This document shows positions 17,271 to 24,070 of a stretch of DNA of 32,872 nucleotides, in pieces. This stretch comes from Psychrobacillus soli. Its GTDB lineage: Bacteria; Bacillota; Bacilli; Bacillales_A; Planococcaceae. Numbering within the stretch: the stretch's first letter is position 1; every line of letters starts with the position of its first letter. The stretch is from contig NZ_VDGG01000042.1 of NCBI RefSeq assembly GCF_006861775.1, forward strand, positions 1 through 32,872, read 5' to 3'. Both the position numbers and the translations under genes were made by a program. Under the pieces are notes generated by a model. It worked only from the letters and a program-made list of their open reading frames with translations. It had not been told where the DNA came from and did no database searches.

Positions 17271-18286
17271 GATTGTCCCTCCAAGTTCTCAATGCCCACG
17301 CCATGTTCCTCTAAAAATCTTAACGCAGCATTTACTTGATCTTTTTCTCCTGTTAAATGAATGACGATATTGCCAACAATACCATTTTTTAATTCAATAA
17401 TATTTGCCGCTAAAATATTTGGTTGCACATTAAATTTTTGACTTATTTCTGCAAGTAATGGCTGACCGGCACTTTCTCCAACGAATGTTAATCGAGTAAC
17501 GCTACCCGTCACATGTAATTGTGAAATTAATGCAGAGGATAGATTGCGCTGACTAATTGTATTTAAAAACTTTTTCGTAGTAGGATGTGTAGGTTTTGTA
17601 AATAACTGAATGGCATTATTTTGTTCTACGACATGACCGTTTTCCATTACATATACATGATCACAAATTTTTTGAATGACATTCATCTCATGCGTAATGA
17701 GTAAAATAGTAATTCCTAACTCCTTATTAATTTTTAATAGAAGGTCTAAAATAGAATCGGTTGTTTCAGGGTCAAGTGCGCTTGTTGCTTCATCACTTAA
17801 TAAAATTTCTGGTTCTTGAGCAAGTGCTCTTGCAATAGCGACGCGTTGTTTCTGGCCACCGGATAATTGGTTTGGATAGTTTTTGTGTTTATCTGTTAAT
17901 CCAACAATCTCTAAATACTTTTCGACTCTAATCTTTACTTCTTCTTTGTCATATCCGAGAAGCTTTAGGGGAATCGCAATATTGTCGTACACTGTCGCTG
18001 TTTTTAAAAGGTTGAATCCTTGGAAGATCATCCCTATTTTATTTCGAGCTTTACGTAATTTGGGAAGGGGGAGGGAAGTGGTTTCTACTCCATTTATATA
18101 TACTTTTCCTTCTGTTGGTCTTTCGAGTAAATTAACGCAGCGAATAAGCGTACTTTTTCCAGCGCCGCTATAACCGATAACACCGTGAATTTCTCCTTTT
18201 TTTACGTGTACATTTACATCACTTACTGCTTTTACTATTCCACTTTTACTATGGAATTCTTTCGAAATATTTTCTAATACAATCAT
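17267..18286 (-). CDS. metN: Methionine ABC transporter ATP-binding protein MetN
   Basis: The 339-residue ATPase energises methionine uptake. Walker A is GYSGAGKST (about 38-46), the signature is LSGGQKQRVAIARAL (about 141-155) and Walker B is ILLSDEATSALDPE, followed by the switch histidine in LLITHEM. Residues from about 260 to the end form the NIL domain, which binds methionine and inhibits transport when the cytosol is replete; the stretch SLISQLHVTGSV-like ALISQLHVTG, then NIVIHLTGEKDQV and VGIENL, marks it. AAAGGA precedes the ATG. It is the second gene after metQ, with a hairpin in the 57-bp gap, and overlaps metI. Confidence 0.96.
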   Translation of the reverse strand: MIVLENISKEFHSKSGIVKAVSDVNVHVKKGEIHGVIGYSGAGKSTLIRCVNLLERPTEGKVYINGVETTSLPLPKLRKARNKIGMIFQGFNLLKTATVYDNIAIPLKLLGYDKEEVKIRVEKYLEIVGLTDKHKNYPNQLSGGQKQRVAIARALAQEPEILLSDEATSALDPETTDSILDLLLKINKELGITILLITHEMNVIQKICDHVYVMENGHVVEQNNAIQLFTKPTHPTTKKFLNTISQRNLSSALISQLHVTGSVTRLTFVGESAGQPLLAEISQKFNVQPNILAANIIELKNGIVGNIVIHLTGEKDQVNAALRFLEEHGVGIENLEGQS

Positions 18287-18306
18287 TATATGTCTTCCTT
18301 TCTAAA

Positions 18307-18336
18307 GAAAACGTTACCGATGTCGGTAACGTTTTC
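18307..18336 (-). terminator. perfect hairpin between metQ and metN (attenuating terminator?)
   Basis: GAAAACGTTACCGA (18307-18320) and TCGGTAACGTTTTC (18323-18336) are a perfect 14-bp inverted repeat with a 2-nt centre. On the minus strand the arm ends in TTTTC followed by TTT. It probably terminates part of the transcripts after metQ, or protects the metQ 3' end, giving more binding protein than transporter. Confidence 0.6.
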
Positions 18337-18343
18337 AAAATCT

Positions 18344-19165
18344 TTACTCATCCCAGCTAGGTAATACAGAACCTTGAAACTCTTCTTCAATGAATTGTTT
18401 TACTTCTTCTGATTGATAAGCTTTAACAAATTTTTGAATCGTTGGGTCATCTTTGTTTTCGGCACGTACTACAACATAGTTTACATATGGTGAGTTAGAT
18501 GATTCTAGTAAAATAGAATCTGCTTTTGGACTAATACCAGCTGCTAGTGCAAAGTTTGTATTAATCGCAGCAGCGTCTACTTCACTTAACTGTTTTGGAA
18601 TTTGAGCAGCTTCTAGTTCAATGAATTTTAAGTTTTTTGGGTTTTCTTCAATGTCGTATATAGAAGCAGTTTCTCTTTTGTCTTCTTTAATTTTGATGAA
18701 TCCATTTTCTTCTAAAATATATAATGCACGTGCGCCATTTGTAGGATCATTTGGTAAACCAAAAGTTGCGCCATCTGGAAGGTCATCCATCGATTTGTAT
18801 TTATCCGAATACACGCCCATTGGGTTTAATATTGTTTTTCCTACTGGCACTAAATCTGTACCATGATCTTCGTTAAACGTATTTAAAAACGGTTCGTGTT
18901 GGTAACTGTTTGCATCTAAATCACCTTCTGATAATGCTGTGTTTGGAAGGATGTAATCAGAAAATACTTTAAGTTCCACTTCTAGTCCGTCTTTAGCGGC
19001 TACTTCTTTTGCCACTTCTACAATTTGTTCATGCGGTCCTGCAGTTACACCAATAACTAATTTTTTCTCGTCTAACGTTTTATCCCCACTACTAGAGTCA
19101 TCTCCACATGCAGCAAGTGCTCCAGTTAATAATACGCTTGATAAAAGTAATCCGAATTTTTTCAT
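18344..19165 (-). CDS. metQ: Methionine-binding lipoprotein MetQ
   Basis: The 273-residue protein begins with a lipoprotein signal, MKKFGLLLSSVLLTGALAAC, with the lipobox cysteine at 20, so it would be anchored outside the membrane. The mature part has the NlpA/MetQ fold: VIGVTAGPHEQIVEVAKEVA, then SYQHEPFLN, PNDPTNGARAL and NTNFALAAG (each separate). It captures methionine for MetNI; D-methionine is also a known ligand class for the family. AGGAGG precedes the ATG. It is the first gene after the SAM riboswitch, whereas the common order is metN-metI-metQ, so this operon puts the binding protein first. Confidence 0.94.
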   Translation of the reverse strand: MKKFGLLLSSVLLTGALAACGDDSSSGDKTLDEKKLVIGVTAGPHEQIVEVAKEVAAKDGLEVELKVFSDYILPNTALSEGDLDANSYQHEPFLNTFNEDHGTDLVPVGKTILNPMGVYSDKYKSMDDLPDGATFGLPNDPTNGARALYILEENGFIKIKEDKRETASIYDIEENPKNLKFIELEAAQIPKQLSEVDAAAINTNFALAAGISPKADSILLESSNSPYVNYVVVRAENKDDPTIQKFVKAYQSEEVKQFIEEEFQGSVLPSWDE

Positions 19166-19212
19166 TTCTTATTCCTCCTAATAATTATGAGTAACGTTGA
19201 ATAAAAATAAAA

Positions 19213-19240
19213 GCCTCTCTTTCCAAAAAGAAAGAGAGGC
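19213..19240 (-). terminator. riboswitch-controlled terminator
   Basis: GCCTCTCTTTC (19213-19223) and GAAAGAGAGGC (19230-19240) form a perfect 11-bp stem with a 6-nt loop, followed on the minus strand by TTTTATTTTT. Its first arm contains CCTCTCTT, which can instead pair with AAGAGAGG at the 3' side of riboswitch helix P1. This is the classic choice between antiterminator and terminator in S-box leaders. Confidence 0.9.
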
Positions 19241-19258
19241 GCATAAATAAAAGTTGTC

Positions 19259-19378
19259 CTCTCTTATCTTCCAAAACAAAATGTTTTGCAGGATTTAGCA
19301 CCTTTCTACATAGATTATTATGTAGATGGTTGCCGAGCTTCATCGGGCCAGTCCCTCAGCTACTCTTGATAAGAGATA
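19259..19378 (-). promoter_or_regulatory. SAM-I (S-box) riboswitch
   Basis: Read on the minus strand, helix P1 is TCTCTTATC (19376-19368) pairing with GATAAGAGA (19268-19260). Between them are the conserved S-box blocks AAGAGTAGCTGAGGGACTGG, then CCCGATGAAGCTCGGCAACC, a P3 stem (TCTACATA/TATGTAGA), AAGGTGCTAAATCCTGCA and a P4 stem (AAAACA/TGTTTT). High SAM would favour the terminator at 19213-19240 and switch the operon off; low SAM would allow metQ and the downstream genes to be read. Confidence 0.96.
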
Positions 19379-19414
19379 TAGTCTATTAAATTTTTCAGTC
19401 GTTCCATAAATGAT

Positions 19415-19443
19415 AATTTACTACATCACTTTGCTAAAGTCAA
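19415..19443 (-). promoter_or_regulatory. promoter of the met operon
   Basis: On the minus strand TTGACT (19443-19438) and TAAATT (19420-19415) are separated by 17 bp, a good sigma-A promoter placed about 40 bp before the riboswitch. Confidence 0.8.
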
Positions 19444-19525
19444 CAAAATTTTTCTAATTGAAATATTCAGTCGCTATAGTTTAAAGTAAGTATCAATAAA
19501 TAATTATACAAGGATGATGAAAATA

Positions 19526-20032
19526 ATGGCAACAGTAAAAGTTAATTATGCAACAGGAAAGTTCGGAAAAACGGTAGGTGCTAGATTAGTATTCGGAACG
19601 GATTTACTAGAAGGTATCGAGCAATTATGTGCAGAAAACGATATACAATATGCAACGATTATTAGCTGTTTTGGTAGTTTTCAGCGCAGTGGCTTCGTGT
19701 ATTTAGTGCCAAATGAAACATCTATTATTGGTGTTGGATATAATGACCTGGTCGTAAAAGAGGGGCCAATCGAATTTTTACAAGGTACTGGGGTTGTTTG
19801 TAAGAGAGAAGGAGCATACGAAACTCATTTTCACGGTACAATGTGTGACCAAAAAGGGAATATTTTTGGAGGTCATTTTATAAAAGGGGAAAACCCGGTT
19901 ATTACGGTGGATCTTGTATTAGCAGAAGTTACTGGAATGGAATTTCATCGAAAATTTGATCCAGAAACTGGTGCCAATCAATTTTTTCCGATAGAAATCA
20001 ATTCAAACGAACCGAAAAAAATAGAAAAATAA
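19526..20032 (+). CDS. PPC-domain protein (DUF296)
   Basis: The 168-residue protein is almost entirely one PPC/DUF296 domain. Typical elements are GTDLLEGIEQLCAENDI, ATIISCFGSF, and the metal-binding-like HFHGTMCDQKGNIFGGH motif followed by VDLVLAEVTGMEF. In plants this domain is part of AT-hook proteins; stand-alone bacterial versions are trimeric and their role is unclear. Earlier in-frame ATGs at 19514 and 19517 overlap or crowd AAGGA, so the ATG at 19526 is preferred. It is divergent from the SAM-riboswitch operon and convergent with mtnE, so it sits inside a methionine neighbourhood, but no function can be read from that alone. Confidence 0.85.
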   Translation: MATVKVNYATGKFGKTVGARLVFGTDLLEGIEQLCAENDIQYATIISCFGSFQRSGFVYLVPNETSIIGVGYNDLVVKEGPIEFLQGTGVVCKREGAYETHFHGTMCDQKGNIFGGHFIKGENPVITVDLVLAEVTGMEFHRKFDPETGANQFFPIEINSNEPKKIEK

Positions 20033-20041
20033 AGTAAAGGA

Positions 20042-20080
20042 AGAGTCTGTCTCAAAAGAATAAAGTCTGAGACAGCCTCT
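20042..20080. terminator. bidirectional terminator between the PPC gene and mtnE
   Basis: AGAGTCTGTCTCA (20042-20054) and TGAGACAGCCTCT (20068-20080) pair with one mismatch around a 13-nt loop, followed by TTATT on the right. It lies between two convergent genes, so it can serve both. Confidence 0.75.
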
Positions 20081-20083
20081 TTA

Positions 20084-21247
20084 TTAAAATAGCTCTAATT
20101 TGGCAATTCGATCAATCGCTTCTTCCAAACGATGTTCATCTACAAGTAAACCTACGCGAATATAGCCTTCTCCAACTGCCCCAAATCCATTACCAGCAGC
20201 AACGGCTACATCCGCTTTATCTAATAGTAAATCTGCAAACTCTTCACTTGTGTATCCGTTGGCAACAGGCAACCACGCGAAAAAAGATCCTTTTGGTGCT
20301 TTTACATCCCAATCAATTTTGGCACAAGCATTGACTAATGCATTTCTTCGACGTTCATACAAGGAAACTAATTCATCTACGCATTGTTGACTTTCATTAA
20401 GCGCCGCTGCGGCTGCTGATTGAACAGCAGGGAAGAGACTCACAAATAAATGATCTTGTATAATATTAATCGCTTCAATCATTTTAGCATTTCCTACTGC
20501 AAATCCCACACGCCAGCCTGCCATATTATACGTTTTCGAGAGCGTGTACATCTCTACACCAACTTCTTTAGCACCATCCACTTGAAGGAAGCTTATTGGT
20601 TTTACACCGTCGAATCCTACCGCTCCATAAGCAAAATCATGCACAATGGCAATATCAGATTCTTTAGCTAGTAGCACTGTCTCTTCAAAAAACTCTTTCG
20701 TAGCAGTAGCGCCAGTTGGGTTATTTGGATAATTTAAATACATTAATTTTGCTGCTTGTTTTTGTTCATTCGTTAACTTCCTGTAATCTGGTAAGTATTC
20801 ATTTTCTTCAAGCAGAGGCATTGTATCAAATCGAACATTTGCAAGACCCGCTCCGGACAAGTAATCAGGATAACCTGGATCCGGAAGTAACATCAATTCT
20901 TGTTCATTCATCATCGCAAGTGGTAATTCTACTAATCCTATTTTTGTTCCGAACATAACTGCTACTTCCGTGTGAGGATCTATGTCCACATTATATTCAC
21001 GTTTATAAAAGTCAGCAGCTGCTTGTTTGAGATCATTTGTACCTCTAAAAGGGGAATATCTATGTGACCCGGGATTAGCAGCCGCCTCTTGTAGTGCTTT
21101 CACAATATGTTCTGGAGTCGGTTGATCTGGATTTCCTTGCCCCAGATTGATAACATCTCTTCCTTCCGCAACAGCAGTTGTTACTTTTTGAACAAGAGAA
21201 GCAAAAAACTGTGTTGGTAGATTTTTTAATCGATTTGAAAAGTCCAT
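20084..21247 (-). CDS. mtnE: MtnE aminotransferase (methionine salvage)
   Basis: The 387-residue class I/II PLP aminotransferase closely resembles B. subtilis MtnE (YkrV), which converts 4-methylthio-2-oxobutyrate to methionine, typically with glutamine as amino donor. Shared stretches include QFFASLVQKV, DVINLGQGNPDQPTPEHIV, LMYLNYPNNPTGA, HDFAYGAVGFDG and TLSKTYNMAGWRVGFAVGNA; Lys238 there binds PLP. GAGGT precedes the ATG. It diverges from mtnU over 85 bp, as in B. subtilis, but I see no S-box leader in that gap and no other mtn genes in the window. It can serve the keto acid expected from the hydroxy-acid oxidase in the neighbouring operon. Confidence 0.92.
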   Translation of the reverse strand: MDFSNRLKNLPTQFFASLVQKVTTAVAEGRDVINLGQGNPDQPTPEHIVKALQEAAANPGSHRYSPFRGTNDLKQAAADFYKREYNVDIDPHTEVAVMFGTKIGLVELPLAMMNEQELMLLPDPGYPDYLSGAGLANVRFDTMPLLEENEYLPDYRKLTNEQKQAAKLMYLNYPNNPTGATATKEFFEETVLLAKESDIAIVHDFAYGAVGFDGVKPISFLQVDGAKEVGVEMYTLSKTYNMAGWRVGFAVGNAKMIEAINIIQDHLFVSLFPAVQSAAAAALNESQQCVDELVSLYERRRNALVNACAKIDWDVKAPKGSFFAWLPVANGYTSEEFADLLLDKADVAVAAGNGFGAVGEGYIRVGLLVDEHRLEEAIDRIAKLELF

Positions 21248-21293
21248 GTACGTTACCTCTTTTTCTTAATAGTTGCATATATTAGTCAAATCT

Positions 21294-21299
21294 TATAAT
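21294..21299 (+). promoter_or_regulatory. -10 of the mtnU promoter
   Basis: A consensus TATAAT lies 33 bp before the mtnU start codon. TTGCAT at 21273-21278 could be the -35, but with a short 15-bp spacer. On the opposite strand TTGACT at 21286-21281 may be part of the mtnE promoter. Confidence 0.5.
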
Positions 21300-21332
21300 C
21301 TTTTTAGTATTATGTCTATAGGTGGTGTCGAG

Positions 21333-22112
21333 ATGAAAGTTGCTTGTGTTCAATCAGATATTGTTTTTGGTGAGCCAAAAGAAAATTTTAAAAATGTAGA
21401 GAAACAGATTCGAGAGGCAGCTTCAAGTGGAGCAGATGTAGTCGTATTACCAGAAATGTGGAATTCGGGATATGATTTAACTCGATTAGAAGAAATTGCA
21501 GATGTGAACGGAGAAGAAGCAAAAAAACTATTATCCCAACTCTCCAAAGAATTAAATGTACATATTGTTGGAGGCTCTGTTTCGATAAAAAAAGGGGACA
21601 AATTTTACAACACTATGTATGTTACGAATACTTTAGGTGAAGTCATAGCTGAATATGACAAAGCGCATTTGATTAAATTGATGGATGAACATCTTTACTT
21701 TGAAGCAGGTAATGAGAAAAATCTATTTACACTTGATGGCGTCAAAATGGGTGGAATTATTTGCTATGATTTGCGTTTTCCGGAATGGACGAGAGCACAT
21801 TCGTTAAATGGTGCAAAAGTCATGTTTATTCCAGCGCAATGGCCGACTAAACGGATCGATCATTGGAAAATTCTTTTGCAAGCAAGAGCAATTGAAAACC
21901 AAAGCTTTATCATAGCAGTGAATCGTGTAGGAAGTGATCCGCATAATGAATTTGGCGGTAATTCTCTGGTAATATCTCCTTGGGGAGAGGTTTTATGGAA
22001 TGGTGGAGACGAGGAATGTGTGCAAATCGTCGATATTAATCTGGAAGAAATAGATGATGTGCGAGGGCGCATTCCGGTGTTTTCGGATAGAAGAGAAGAA
22101 CTTTATAAATAA
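21333..22112 (+). CDS. mtnU: MtnU, nitrilase-family omega-amidase
   Basis: The 259-residue carbon-nitrogen hydrolase equals B. subtilis MtnU (YkrU) in length. The catalytic Glu-Lys-Cys set is Glu41 (VVLPEMWN), Lys110 (EYDKAHL) and Cys144 (GGIICYDLRFPEW). Omega-amidases hydrolyse 2-oxoglutaramate left by glutamine-dependent transaminases, pulling the MtnE reaction toward methionine. The ATG at 21333 is preferred because AGGTGG lies just upstream; a longer frame from 21273 has no such site and would run into the promoter. It is divergent from mtnE, the pairing expected for joint function, and ends at a strong hairpin. Confidence 0.9.
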   Translation: MKVACVQSDIVFGEPKENFKNVEKQIREAASSGADVVVLPEMWNSGYDLTRLEEIADVNGEEAKKLLSQLSKELNVHIVGGSVSIKKGDKFYNTMYVTNTLGEVIAEYDKAHLIKLMDEHLYFEAGNEKNLFTLDGVKMGGIICYDLRFPEWTRAHSLNGAKVMFIPAQWPTKRIDHWKILLQARAIENQSFIIAVNRVGSDPHNEFGGNSLVISPWGEVLWNGGDEECVQIVDINLEEIDDVRGRIPVFSDRREELYK

Positions 22113-22120
22113 TTCACTTG

Positions 22121-22165
22121 ACAGTAGAGAAACTCGAAAAATCTGAGTTTCTCTACTGTTATTTT
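22121..22165 (+). terminator. intrinsic terminator after mtnU
   Basis: ACAGTAGAGAAACTC (22121-22135) and GAGTTTCTCTACTGT (22145-22159) form a perfect 15-bp stem with a 9-nt loop, followed by TATTTT. Confidence 0.85.
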
Positions 22166-22245
22166 ATAGAAAGAATAAAACTTTCCATTTTATGAACCCA
22201 TTACTCCTAGCAATTTAAAAGATCTATGAGATAGCTTTTCTTTTT

Positions 22246-22275
22246 TTGCATTTTTCAAATAAATTCAAGTATAAT
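22246..22275 (+). promoter_or_regulatory. promoter of the hotdog thioesterase gene
   Basis: TTGCAT (22246-22251) and TATAAT (22270-22275) are separated by 18 bp, 31 bp before the chosen start codon. Confidence 0.65.
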
Positions 22276-22306
22276 AGAGTTGTAGTTGAAAAGGGGGAGA
22301 AATGAA

Positions 22307-22789
22307 ATGACAAATGACGTTCGTGCAATACAGGATGATTATCCAGACGATTTTGCGTGGTGTTACGGTTGTGGGAGATTAAATGAAGAAGGGTATCATT
22401 TCCGAACAGTTTGGAACGGTAATAATACAGAAACTATTTACGATCCAAACGAAAAGCATATCGCGATTCCTGGCTTTGTTTATGGGGGATTAATCGCTGC
22501 ACTTATCGATTGTCATGGGACAGGCTCGGCTTCACTAGCGTTACACCGTAAAAATGGTTTTGAACCAGGAAGTGAAGAAGCACCGCCGAGGTTTGTTACT
22601 GGATCTTTACATGTGGATTTCTTAAAACCAACTCCGCAAAAAGTAATGCTTAAAGCGGTTGGAACGATAGAAGAAATTCATCCGAAGAAATGGAAAGTGA
22701 CAACAGAAGTTTTTGCTGGAGATACGCTATGTGCTAAAGGGGAAGTAGTAGCGGTCGTAATGCCAGTAACATTTGCGGTAACCAATTAA
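22307..22789 (+). CDS. PaaI/hotdog-fold acyl-CoA thioesterase
   Basis: The 160-residue protein has the hotdog thioesterase layout: an N-terminal CYGCGRLNEEGYHFRTVW segment, the central helix IPGFVYGGLIAALIDCHGTGSA-type element (key GFVYGGLIAALIDCHG) carrying the catalytic acid in IDCHG, and the strand TGSLHVDFLKPTPQ. It probably hydrolyses acyl-CoAs in the cytosol; the substrate is unknown. The ATG at 22307 has AAGGGGGAG seven bases upstream; a TTG at 22286 would place the start before this site. It is a single-gene unit with its own promoter and terminator. The Cys-x2-Cys near the N terminus occurs in this subgroup. Confidence 0.8.
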   Translation: MTNDVRAIQDDYPDDFAWCYGCGRLNEEGYHFRTVWNGNNTETIYDPNEKHIAIPGFVYGGLIAALIDCHGTGSASLALHRKNGFEPGSEEAPPRFVTGSLHVDFLKPTPQKVMLKAVGTIEEIHPKKWKVTTEVFAGDTLCAKGEVVAVVMPVTFAVTN

Positions 22790-22818
22790 TTAACTAAACA
22801 TAAAATAAATACTTATCA

Positions 22819-22849
22819 AACACAGGATTACAATTTCCTGTGTTTTTTT
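22819..22849 (+). terminator. intrinsic terminator after the thioesterase gene
   Basis: AACACAGGA (22819-22827) and TCCTGTGTT (22836-22844) form a 9-bp stem with an 8-nt loop, followed by a T run. Confidence 0.85.
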
Positions 22850-22891
22850 GTGTGGCAAAACATATATATGAAGTAGTGGAAGGTGGGGGAA

Positions 22892-23473
22892 ATGTATTTT
22901 ATAAATAAAACGTTAATCATTTTAGTCGGAAGTTTATTAATTGCATTGGGAATTAATTTTTTTCTAGTTCCTTTTCATTTATTAGATGGTGGAGGGATTG
23001 GATTAGGATTAATCATCCACTACTTATTAGATATAAAGGTAGGGATTGCAATTTTATGTATAAGTGTACCGATTTTTCTCTTAGCTTGGATCTATTACCG
23101 TCCTTTTTTTTACAACGGGATACATGGACTGTTGATTTCTTCCGTCGTCATTGATTTCTTTTATCCTTTACATATTGTTGGGGGGAAATTTGTTACGTCT
23201 AGTATGGTTGGAGCTATTTGTGGAGGCATACTGATTGGATGCGGGGTAGGTATCATGCTTCGCTCCAAAATAACGCTTGGAGGAACTGATTTACTTGCGC
23301 AAATGCTTGCAAAACGGCTACATTTTAACCCAGGGCTTTGTATTCTATCCATTGATATTGTAATCGTATCATTTGGTAGCATATTAGTCGAAGCTGTCTC
23401 TTTTGTTTATTCCTGTGTAACAGTAATTTCTGTTGGAATCACCACTTCGTTTATTGTAAAAAAGCATTATTAA
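22892..23473 (+). CDS. YitT-family membrane protein (short form)
   Basis: The 193-residue protein is hydrophobic, with about five to six membrane segments. It starts KTLIILVGSLLIALGINFFL and carries the conserved HLLDGGGIGLGLIIHYLL and RSKITLGGTDLLAQMLAKRL blocks of the YitT/DUF161 family. Full-length YitT proteins have about 280 residues with a cytosolic DUF2179 domain at the end; this one stops after the last helix with VKKHY, so that domain is absent. Function is unknown. The ATG at 22892 follows AGGTGGGGG; a GTG three codons earlier lies inside that site. Confidence 0.85.
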   Translation: MYFINKTLIILVGSLLIALGINFFLVPFHLLDGGGIGLGLIIHYLLDIKVGIAILCISVPIFLLAWIYYRPFFYNGIHGLLISSVVIDFFYPLHIVGGKFVTSSMVGAICGGILIGCGVGIMLRSKITLGGTDLLAQMLAKRLHFNPGLCILSIDIVIVSFGSILVEAVSFVYSCVTVISVGITTSFIVKKHY

Positions 23474-23475
23474 AG

Positions 23476-23519
23476 TAAAAAGAGAAGGTCGTAGAAATAA
23501 TCTACACCCTCTCTTTTTG
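23476..23519 (+). terminator. intrinsic terminator after the YitT gene
   Basis: AAAAAGAGAAGGT and ACCCTCTCTTTTT pair with one mismatch, with an inner GTAGA/TCTAC stem. The T run forms the end of the second arm. Confidence 0.8.
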
Positions 23520-23792
23520 CTTCTTAGGAAACCATAAAATTGATGTATTTACTTCTCGACATAGGTGCTTCCGTAATCTTAAAAAATAAGTAAGTATTGG
23601 TGCATAAAGTCACAGGTACTAGAAACGATAGGAAAATGCAGTGGATCGTGATTTTACGCAAGGTAAGGTAGAGGGGGGACCTGTTATCTATCAAGAATCT
23701 TTCGGAAAAGGATTACTGCTAATTTTCTTCTACTGGTAGAAGAGTATATAACCAAAAATAGTAAGTATCTATCGTATAGAGGGGCTACTTGG

Positions 23793-23818
23793 GCACCTGA
23801 AATTGTATCTTCAGGTGC
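23793..23818. repeat. hairpin motif, copy 1 (loop ATTGTATC)
   Basis: GCACCTGAA (23793-23801) and TTCAGGTGC (23810-23818) form a perfect 9-bp stem with the 8-nt loop ATTGTATC. It closely resembles the hairpin at 29812-29839: same loop length and near-identical loop sequence, with compensating stem changes. It may act as a terminator, but no nearby gene is an obvious client. Confidence 0.6.
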
Positions 23819-23934
23819 TTCCTTTATGAGTTGGAAAGCGTCTTTTCACTCATTGCCCAAAAAGTTCTTAACCTTATTTGTATTGTTGCAGGAGGGCGAC
23901 GAAGAGACAAACGCAATAAGATTACCGAGAAAAG

Positions 23935-23967
23935 AGAGGCTGGTCGTGACGGTAGTGACCAGCCTCT
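23935..23967 (-). terminator. strong hairpin, possible terminator of the MFS gene
   Basis: AGAGGCTGGTC (23935-23945) and GACCAGCCTCT (23957-23967) form a perfect 11-bp stem with an 11-nt loop. On the minus strand it is followed by CTTTTCTC, a modest T tract. It lies about 100 bp beyond the stop of the minus-strand transporter gene. Confidence 0.5.
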
Positions 23968-24070
23968 GTTGAAAATCAAACGGTAATGATATAGCAATAA
24001 AAGTCTATCCAAAGACCACCGAAAATGATATAAAACAGGTTTTGTAATTAAGTCCACTTGCACTCTACTA

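Larger units (their letters stand above)
23520..24070. other. gene-poor spacer of about 550 bp
   Basis: I find no convincing gene here. A minus-strand open frame at 23824-24063 has poor composition, no good ribosome binding site and crosses a hairpin. A plus-strand frame near 23641-23742 could be a gene remnant, but I cannot name it. The region does hold two strong hairpins, listed separately at 23793 and 23935. Confidence 0.5.

Noticed and set aside
21248-21332. Possible S-box leader for mtnE or mtnU
   Set aside because: The gap is only 85 bp and contains none of the S-box blocks; the one SAM riboswitch seen is at 19259-19378.
23641-23742. Plus-strand frame starting at a GTG and containing EGGPVIYQESFGKG
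   Set aside because: It looks protein-like, but I could not match it to a family and it has no start signal, so it is not listed as a pseudogene.
23824-24063. Minus-strand 79-codon frame
   Set aside because: Arg/Leu-rich composition, crosses the hairpin at 23935-23967 and has no ribosome binding site.
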